A stretch of DNA of 18,763 bases from Eggerthellaceae bacterium (GTDB taxonomy: Bacteria; Actinomycetota; Coriobacteriia; Coriobacteriales; Eggerthellaceae): NCBI GenBank assembly GCA_900754495.1, contig CAAEDC010000051.1:1-18763 (forward strand). The letters run 5' to 3'. Below the pieces are notes generated by a model. The model had not been told where the DNA came from. It searched no databases and worked only from the letters and a program-made list of their open reading frames with translations. A program made the position numbers and the translations under genes. Below are positions 13,980-18,763 of the stretch, in pieces; within the stretch, counting starts at the first letter, position 1; each line of letters begins with the position of its first letter.

Positions 13980-14654
13980 ATGGAGCGGGATTCCCGAAGC
14001 TGCGCCAACTGCGGCGTGTACCACTGCGATCACCTCGACAGCGATTGGCCGAGCTTCTGCATGACCACGCGCACGCCGCGCGAGGAGTTCGACGAGGCGG
14101 TCGGGGAGTATCTGAACGACCCGTGGACGAGCAAGGTGTTCAAAGCCGCCGCCGAGATCGAGGGCCTCTACTACGGCAAGCTGACCCGCGTGGAGGAGGT
14201 GTGCCTGTTCGCCAAGAAGATCGGCGCCAAGAGGATCGGGATCGCCTGCTGCCGCGGCCTCATCAAGGACGCCCAGCTGTTCGCCAAGGTGCTGCGCGCG
14301 AAGGGGTTCGAGGACGTGTGCGCCGTCATGTGCAAGGTCGGCGGCGTCGACAAGACCGAGACGGGCATTCCCGAGGGTGTCAAGGTGCGCCCCGGCGCCC
14401 ACGAATCCGCGTGCAACCCCATCGCCCAGGCGCGCCTGCTCGCGGAGCACGGGACCGACCTCAACGTCATCGTGGGGCTGTGCGTCGGCCACGACACGCT
14501 GTTCATCAAGCATTCCGAAGCCCCGGTGACCTATCTGATCGTGAAGGACCGCGTCCTTGCCCACAATCCGGCGGGCGCCCTGCATGCGATGGACACCTAC
14601 TATCGACGTCTGCTCGATCCCGACCTGCCCGAACCGAGGCCTTGCGAGGAGTGA
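13980..14654 (+). CDS. DUF1847 domain-containing Cys-rich protein
   Basis: A 224-residue protein resembling the DUF1847 family. An N-terminal Cys/His cluster (CANCGVYHCDH, with a further Cys at PSFC) looks like a metal-binding knuckle. It is followed by KKIGAKRIGIACCRGLIKDA, the Cys-containing VCAVMCKVGGVDK and ESACNPIAQARLLAE. The last core motif is NVIVGLCVGHDTLFIKHSEA, followed by PVTYLIVKDRVLAHNPAGAL. These Cys-bearing blocks are the conserved parts of the family; its biochemical function is unknown to me. The start at 13980 has an excellent GGAGGAGG (13964-13971) 8 nt ahead; ATG 13959 would overlap the preceding stop but lacks such a site. Coupling with the COG2509 flavoprotein suggests a shared redox or metal-related task, which is inference. 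Confidence 0.85.
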   Translation: MERDSRSCANCGVYHCDHLDSDWPSFCMTTRTPREEFDEAVGEYLNDPWTSKVFKAAAEIEGLYYGKLTRVEEVCLFAKKIGAKRIGIACCRGLIKDAQLFAKVLRAKGFEDVCAVMCKVGGVDKTETGIPEGVKVRPGAHESACNPIAQARLLAEHGTDLNVIVGLCVGHDTLFIKHSEAPVTYLIVKDRVLAHNPAGALHAMDTYYRRLLDPDLPEPRPCEE

Positions 14655-14667
14655 AACCGCTGATCGT

Positions 14668-14756
14668 TCCCTTTCGTTGTTTGTTTCGCACAATGGCGCG
14701 AAAGGGAGACTGGCCATTCGCAAAGGGAATGGTCCGGCACGGCACGTTCGCCGGAC
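14668..14756 (+). terminator. Hairpins after the DUF1847 gene (possible terminator region)
   Basis: TCCCTTTCG (14668-14676) pairs perfectly with CGAAAGGGA (14699-14707) across a 22 nt loop, and GTCCGGC (14732-14738) with GCCGGAC (14750-14756). CCATTC/GAATGG lies between them. None has a proper U-tract, so termination is plausible but unproven. The 478 bp from 14655 to 15132 hold these hairpins, a promoter and the riboswitch; I see no gene in it. Confidence 0.4.
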
Positions 14757-14774
14757 GATCCTTTGTGTATGGCG

Positions 14775-14780
14775 TATAAT
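14775..14780 (+). promoter_or_regulatory. Candidate -10 element of the cbi operon
   Basis: A perfect TATAAT preceded by GGCG lies 22 bp before the first base of the riboswitch P1 stem, so transcripts would start about 15 nt upstream of the aptamer. No convincing -35 is seen. Confidence 0.6.
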
Positions 14781-14802
14781 CCATGCGTTTTGAAACTGGC
14801 CA

Positions 14803-14955
14803 CGATGGAGGCGCGAAAGCGCGGCTCGGCGGCGGAGATGCCGGCCGAACAAGGGGAATCGGGGTGAGAGGCCCCGGCTATGCCAGTAACCGTAACTTCG
14901 CGGGCACACGCGCGACCGGAGCGCGCCTGCGGACAAGTCGGAGCACCTCCCATCG
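14803..14955 (+). ncRNA. Cobalamin riboswitch aptamer
   Basis: The closing stem P1 is visible as CGATGG (14803-14808) pairing with CCATCG (14950-14955), continued by AGG with CCT. The core reads AAGGGGAATCGGGGTGAGAG and then GGCCCCGGC, matching the family's GGGAA-GGTG-CC core. GCCAGTAACCGTAA stands where CCCGCCACTGTGA is usual. The 3' end AAGTCGGAGCACCTCCCAT (14935-14953) is a recognisable B12 box (consensus near GAGTCAGGAGACCTGCC). Its position, directly before cobalamin synthesis genes, fits feedback control by adenosylcobalamin or a related cobalamin. Several conserved positions deviate, so a covariance-model score would be useful. Confidence 0.85.
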
Positions 14956-15132
14956 AAAGCTATGGCCCTGGAAGAAAGATCTCCGCACGTCCGGATCCTT
15001 CTCCCCTTGTGCGCGCGTCGGCTTACGCTTCGGCGCCTCGGAGGGGCTTCCGAAGCCGATAGCGCGGCCCGAGCATTGCCGTTTGCGTCCGTGCGGCGCA
15101 AACAGGCTGATCGAAGGAAAGGAAGACATGCG
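14956..15132 (+). promoter_or_regulatory. Expression platform between riboswitch and cbiF
   Basis: A nested hairpin, TCGGCTT (15018-15024) with AAGCCGA (15053-15059) and inner TCGGA (15038-15042) with TCCGA (15049-15053), lies between aptamer and start codon. It has no U-tract. The pyrimidine run TCCTTC upstream of it is complementary to GAAGGA in the cbiF ribosome-site region (AAGGAAAGGAAG before 15125). Sequestration of the ribosome site is therefore more likely than transcription termination; this is inference. Confidence 0.4.
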
Positions 15133-15921
15133 ATGATCCATATCGTCGGAGCAGGCAGCGGCGCTGTCGATTTGATAACGGTGCGGGGCGATCGCCTGCT
15201 TCGCGATGCCGATGTCGTGGTTTGGGCGGGTAGCTTGGTCAACCCGGCTCTGCTCGAGCTTTGCAAACCCGAGTGCGAGATCCACGACAGCGCCAAGATG
15301 ACCCTCGAAGAGGTGATGGACGTCATGCTCGCCGCCGATGCGGAGGGCAAGGATGTCGTGCGCCTCCACACGGGAGACCCTTCGATATACGGCGCGATCC
15401 GCGAGCAGATGGACCTGCTGGCGAAAAACGACGTCCCCTTCGAGGTCGTTCCCGGCGTCTCGAGCTTTTGCGGCGGCGCTGCCGCGCTCAACGCCGAGCT
15501 CACGCTGCCCGGCGTGAGCCAAAGCGTGATCATCACCCGTCTGGAAGGGCGCACCCCCATGCCGGAAGGCGAGAAGATGCCGATGCTCGCATCCCATGGC
15601 GCCACGATGGTCATCTTCCTGAGCGCCGGCATGCTCGACAAGCTTCAAGCGCAGCTCATGGAAGGCGGCTACGACGCCGATACGCCCGCCGCCATCGTCT
15701 ACAAGGCCACCTGGCCCGACGAGCGCGTCATACGCTGCACCGTGGGCACGTTGGCCCAGGCGGGAGCCGAAAACGGCATCAAGCTCACCGCATTGGTGTA
15801 CGTGGGCGGCGTTTTGGGCGAGGCGTACGACCGCAGCATGCTGTACCATCCCGGCTTCTCGACGCTGTTCCGCGAGGCGAGCGCCCCGTCTGTCGAGGCG
15901 GAGGGCGACGCGACGGCATGA
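15133..15921 (+). CDS. cbiF: Cobalt-precorrin-4 C11-methyltransferase (CbiF/CobM)
   Basis: A 262-residue SAM-dependent tetrapyrrole methylase that methylates C-11 of (cobalt-)precorrin-4. The N-terminus MIHIVGAGSGAVDLITVRGD is the family nucleotide loop; VVWAGSLVNPALL, RLHTGDPSIYGAI and VVPGVSSFCGGAAALNAELT follow in the order found in CbiF. ITRLEGRTPMP and IVYKATWPDERV are typical of the C-terminal half. The length is normal. The ATG at 15133 follows AGGAAAGGAAG by 8 nt; an ATG at 15128 is out of frame and closes after two codons. It is the first gene of the operon and lies under the riboswitch. Its stop overlaps the cbiD start (ATGA). Because cbiD and cbiG follow, I use the anaerobic-pathway name; CobM is the aerobic-pathway counterpart. 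Confidence 0.95.
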   Translation: MIHIVGAGSGAVDLITVRGDRLLRDADVVVWAGSLVNPALLELCKPECEIHDSAKMTLEEVMDVMLAADAEGKDVVRLHTGDPSIYGAIREQMDLLAKNDVPFEVVPGVSSFCGGAAALNAELTLPGVSQSVIITRLEGRTPMPEGEKMPMLASHGATMVIFLSAGMLDKLQAQLMEGGYDADTPAAIVYKATWPDERVIRCTVGTLAQAGAENGIKLTALVYVGGVLGEAYDRSMLYHPGFSTLFREASAPSVEAEGDATA

Positions 15922-17102
15922 GCTTTCCGCAAGGACAAAGCGAGGCCTTCGGCGTTGACGAGCGTTTCAGATACGTGCAATCGGGGATGAAGCGCCTGCG
16001 CCGCGGCTACACCACGGGCACATGCGCCGCGCTCGCCGCGCAAGCGGCGGCGCGCGCGCTTCTTTTGGGCGAAGAGCCCTCCGAGGCTTCCCTCACGACT
16101 CCTGCCGGCATCGTCGTCCGCGTGCCTGTCGAGGCGCTTTCGCTTGAGGACGGCGCTGCGACCTGCGGCGTGCGCAAGGACGGCGGCGATGACGAGGATG
16201 CCACGGACGGACTGCTCATCTGCGCCCGCGTCGGCTATCGTAAAGCCGACGGCGTTGCGGTCGAAGGCGGCCGGGGAGTGGGCATCGTCACGAAGCCGGG
16301 GCTTGATCAACCGGTCGGCGCAGCGGCGATCAACAGCGTTCCCCGAGCGATGATCGTCGAGCAGGTGCGCAAGGTGGCGCATGAGGCGCAGTGCGAAAAA
16401 GGCCTGATCGTGACGGTGTCGGTACCTGAGGGCGAACGCGTCGGGGCGAAGACCTTCAATCCGCATCTGGGCATCGAGGGCGGCATCTCCATCCTTGGCA
16501 CGTCGGGCATCGTCGAACCCCGCAGTCTGGACGCCCTTCGCGCGTCCATCGAAGTGGAGGTTCGCCAGGCCGCCATCATCGGAAACGGCCGGCTTGTGGT
16601 GGTGCCGGGAAACTACGGCGACGGATTCGCCGATACGGTTGCCGCGTTGAAAGGCGTTCCGCGCGCCCAATGCGCCAACTTCATCGGGGATGCGCTGCTG
16701 TTCGCCGCGCGCGCGGGCGCTCGGCAGCTTTTGCTGGTGGGCCATATCGGAAAGATGGTCAAGGTCGCCGCCGGTGTGACGAACACCCATTCCCGCGTCG
16801 CCGACTGCCGTCGCGAGACGCTGTGCGCGCACGCGGCGATCGCGGGCGCCGATCAGGCATGCGCCCGCGAATTGATGGACGCCGCGACGACCGACGCCTG
16901 CCTGGCGATTCTGGAACGAGCCGGGCTCAAAGAAGCCGTCATGGCATCGTTGTCGCAGGAGATCCAGCGTCACCTCGATCGCCATGCGCCCGAAGGGCTT
17001 GAAGTGGGTGCCGTCGTGTTCGACGGCGAGCGGACCGAGCTGCTGCGCACCGATGGAGCGCAGCGCATCCTCGATGAGTGGGAGGTTTTGGATGGACGGT
17101 AG
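15918..17102 (+). CDS. cbiD: Cobalt-precorrin-5B C1-methyltransferase (CbiD)
   Basis: A 394-residue enzyme that methylates C-1 of the corrin precursor after ring contraction in the anaerobic pathway. LRRGYTTGTCAALAAQAAAR (27-46) is the family's opening signature. Further conserved pieces are GVGIVTKPGLDQPVGAAAIN, NPHLGIEGGISILGTSGIV, ANFIGDALLFAA and LVGHIGKMVKVAAGVTNTHS. The length is slightly over the usual, with an extra acidic stretch (DGGDDEDATDG) near residues 90-100. The first 23 residues precede the conserved region, so M24 (MKRLRRGY) could be an alternative start, but the ATGA overlap with cbiF supports 15918. Its 3' end overlaps the cbiL start by 11 nt, implying translational coupling. 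The presence of CbiD marks the pathway as the oxygen-independent one. Confidence 0.95.
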   Translation: MSFPQGQSEAFGVDERFRYVQSGMKRLRRGYTTGTCAALAAQAAARALLLGEEPSEASLTTPAGIVVRVPVEALSLEDGAATCGVRKDGGDDEDATDGLLICARVGYRKADGVAVEGGRGVGIVTKPGLDQPVGAAAINSVPRAMIVEQVRKVAHEAQCEKGLIVTVSVPEGERVGAKTFNPHLGIEGGISILGTSGIVEPRSLDALRASIEVEVRQAAIIGNGRLVVVPGNYGDGFADTVAALKGVPRAQCANFIGDALLFAARAGARQLLLVGHIGKMVKVAAGVTNTHSRVADCRRETLCAHAAIAGADQACARELMDAATTDACLAILERAGLKEAVMASLSQEIQRHLDRHAPEGLEVGAVVFDGERTELLRTDGAQRILDEWEVLDGR

Positions 17103-17787
17103 GGCAACGCTGTACGGCGTGGGGGTCGGTCCGGGCGATCCGGAGCTGCTCACGCTGAAGGCGGTTCGCATCATCGAGCAGTGCGAGGCGATCGCCGTGC
17201 CTCGAACCTCGCGGGGGGCGACGGTGGCGCTCGATATCGTGCGCGGCGCCGTGGATCTTGAGGGAAAGACGATCGTCTACCTCGATTTCGTCATGAGCCG
17301 CGATCCCCATGTTGTCGCGGAGGGTCACAGGAAGGCTGCCGGGCTCATCGTCGAGCAGCTGCGGCAGGGGCGGGACGTCGCCATGCTCAACCTAGGCGAT
17401 GTGAGCATCTACGCCACGTACAGCCGCATGAAGGAGCTGGTCGAGGAGGCGGGATATCCCACATGCCGCGTTCCCGGCGTCCCCAGCTTCTGCGCCGCTG
17501 CCGCGGTGCTCGATTGCGACCTCACGCCGCGCATGGATGCGCCGCTGCATATCGTTCCCGCCGGTTGGGGCGATCTGTCCGGGGCGTTGGCGCTCGAGGG
17601 CACCAAGATCGTCATGAAGGCGGGAAGCGATCTGCCCGCGCTCAAACAGCTGCTGCGGCAGGCGGGCAGCTACGAGAAGGCTTCCCTCGTCCGCAATTGC
17701 GGCCTTCCCGGCCAGATCGTATGCCGCTCTTTGGATGACGCCGAGGATGAGGGCAGCTATTTTGCGACCATGGTGGTGCACCCGTGA
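17092..17787 (+). CDS. cbiL: Cobalt-precorrin-2 C20-methyltransferase (CbiL/CobI)
   Basis: A 231-residue SAM-dependent tetrapyrrole methylase that transfers a methyl group to C-20 of cobalt-precorrin-2, early in the corrin pathway. ATLYGVGVGPGDPELLTLKA at the N-terminus is the classic methylase loop of this subfamily. VAMLNLGDVSIYATY and CRVPGVPSFCAAAAVLDCDL match the central substrate and SAM sites. IVMKAGSDLPALKQLL and LVRNCGLPGQIV are characteristic of the C-terminal part. The length is normal. The ATG at 17092 follows GGGAGG with about 7 nt spacing and lies inside the end of cbiD. The stop overlaps the GTG start of cbiG (GTGA). Confidence 0.95.
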   Translation: MDGRATLYGVGVGPGDPELLTLKAVRIIEQCEAIAVPRTSRGATVALDIVRGAVDLEGKTIVYLDFVMSRDPHVVAEGHRKAAGLIVEQLRQGRDVAMLNLGDVSIYATYSRMKELVEEAGYPTCRVPGVPSFCAAAAVLDCDLTPRMDAPLHIVPAGWGDLSGALALEGTKIVMKAGSDLPALKQLLRQAGSYEKASLVRNCGLPGQIVCRSLDDAEDEGSYFATMVVHP

Positions 17788-18763
17788 AGATAAGGCTGAT
17801 CGCTTTCACCGAGGCTGGTCTGCGCCAGGCGCATCGCCTCGGCGCATGCCTGCCCCAGGATGCCCAGGTGGAGGAGTCCCGCGGGTTCGGCCCCGATAAG
17901 GAGTCGCTTGCCGCTTGGACGAGCGAGGGCTTTTCGGAAGCCGACGCTTTGGTGTTCGTGGGCGCGGCGGGGATCGCCGTGCGCGCGATCGCCCCGCATG
18001 CGAGCAGCAAGGCCGTCGACCCCGCCGTGGTGGTCGTCGACGAGGCGGCCCGTTGGGTGATCCCCCTCCTGTCCGGCCATCTGGGAGGAGCGAATCGTCT
18101 TGCGCGGCTTCTGGCGGAAGGCGTCGGTGCGCAGGCGGTGCTCACCACGGCGACCGACGTGCGCGGGGTGTGGGCGGTCGACGATTGGGCCGCCGCCCGG
18201 GGCATGGCGGTCCTGGATCCTTCCCGCATCAAAGGCGTGTCGTCCCGCTTGCTGGCGGGCGGCAGGGTGGCTCTTGCTTGCGATCTGCCGCTTGCGGGGC
18301 AGGTGCCCGAAGGGGTGGATGCGATCGAGCTCGCCATGCCGCCTTCGGTCGACGCCGCGGAATCCGCGCAAGACGGCGGGGAGGGGACGCGCTTCGATAT
18401 CGTGCTCTCGCCGTTTTCCCGATCGTGCGCGGAAGGCGCGTTGCGCGTCGTTCCCCGAAGGATCGTGGTGGGCGTCGGTTGCCGTCGCGGCACCGATGAA
18501 GGCGACTTGGCACGGGCGATCGACGAGGCGCTATCCCGTGCGGGCGTTTATCCGCAAGCGGTCCGCGAGGTTCGCAGCATCGATCTCAAGCAAGACGAGG
18601 CGGGCCTGCTTTCGCTTGCACGCCGCCGTGGATGGTCTTCGCGCTTCTTCTCGGCGGATGAGCTCCGCGCCGTCGAGGGGGTTTTCGCAAGTTCCGCGTT
18701 CGTCGAGCGGACGACCGGCGTCGACAACGTATGCGAACGCGCTGCTGCGGCTTGCGGCGAGAC
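17784..18763 (+). CDS. cbiG: Cobalt-precorrin-5A hydrolase (CbiG), 3'-truncated by the window edge
   Basis: The frame opens with GTG at 17784, overlapping the cbiL stop, and stays open for 326 codons to the window end without a stop. CbiG opens the delta-lactone of cobalt-precorrin-5A and releases acetaldehyde, a step specific to the anaerobic route. The N-terminal domain has ADALVFVGAAGIAVRAIAPH and SGHLGGANRLARLL (97-110), followed by TTATDVRGVWAVDDWA. The C-terminal CbiG domain starts near VVGVGCRRGTDEGDLARAID. It continues through SIDLKQDEAGLLSLARRRGW and TGVDNVCERAA near the end. Nearly the whole protein is present; only a short tail should be missing. It is easily overlooked because it starts with GTG and has no stop in the window. 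Confidence 0.93.
   Translation, partial: MKIRLIAFTEAGLRQAHRLGACLPQDAQVEESRGFGPDKESLAAWTSEGFSEADALVFVGAAGIAVRAIAPHASSKAVDPAVVVVDEAARWVIPLLSGHLGGANRLARLLAEGVGAQAVLTTATDVRGVWAVDDWAAARGMAVLDPSRIKGVSSRLLAGGRVALACDLPLAGQVPEGVDAIELAMPPSVDAAESAQDGGEGTRFDIVLSPFSRSCAEGALRVVPRRIVVGVGCRRGTDEGDLARAIDEALSRAGVYPQAVREVRSIDLKQDEAGLLSLARRRGWSSRFFSADELRAVEGVFASSAFVERTTGVDNVCERAAAACGE

Overview
The window is high-GC bacterial DNA (roughly two-thirds G+C by eye) with dense coding, GTG as well as ATG starts, and many 4-11 nt gene overlaps. The gene content points to an anaerobic gut actinobacterium of the Eggerthellaceae/Coriobacteriia type: a cytoplasmic bis-MGD molybdoenzyme with a DmsB-like Fe-S partner and MFS transporter, an OFA-family MFS carrier, a COG2509 flavoprotein, a DUF1847 protein and anaerobic-pathway (cbi) corrin genes. 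The taxonomic assignment is inference.

Layout. (1) Positions 1-674: the C-terminal end of an unidentified plus-strand gene, then a minus-strand VOC (glyoxalase-fold) protein. (2) 675-5898: a regulatory region with helically phased TTGCGG sites, then a molybdopterin oxidoreductase (GTG start 1134), a four-cluster ferredoxin-like subunit (stop/start overlap) and, after a hairpin-rich 326 bp leader, an MFS transporter. The set has no Tat signal and no NrfD/DmsC membrane anchor. It resembles the catechol dehydroxylase loci of gut Eggerthellaceae more than a respiratory DMSO reductase, but the substrate cannot be read from sequence. (3) 5899-6547: a 649 bp non-coding stretch with a terminator and a palindromic repeat built around a perfect 26 bp inverted repeat. 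(4) 6548-9730: an AGCS sodium/amino-acid symporter and an OFA-family MFS carrier, ending in tandem terminators. (5) 9761-11374: a HI0933/YhiN-type flavoprotein, possibly leaderless. (6) 11394-12105, minus strand: a HicA-HicB toxin-antitoxin module with its own promoter and operator; HicA is only 58 aa and easily overlooked. (7) 12238-14654: a COG2509 FAD protein followed by a DUF1847 protein. (8) 14775-18763: a promoter, a cobalamin riboswitch (B12 box and P1 stem visible), then cbiF-cbiD-cbiL-cbiG, the last cut by the window edge.

How the parts work together. The molybdoenzyme, Fe-S subunit and first MFS carrier probably form one substrate import plus reductive (or dehydroxylating) unit: the carrier brings the substrate in, the Fe-S subunit delivers electrons and the Mo site turns it over. 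The cbi genes make corrin-ring intermediates of anaerobic cobalamin synthesis and are probably feedback-controlled by the riboswitch. The other carriers, the flavoproteins and HicAB look like independent units.
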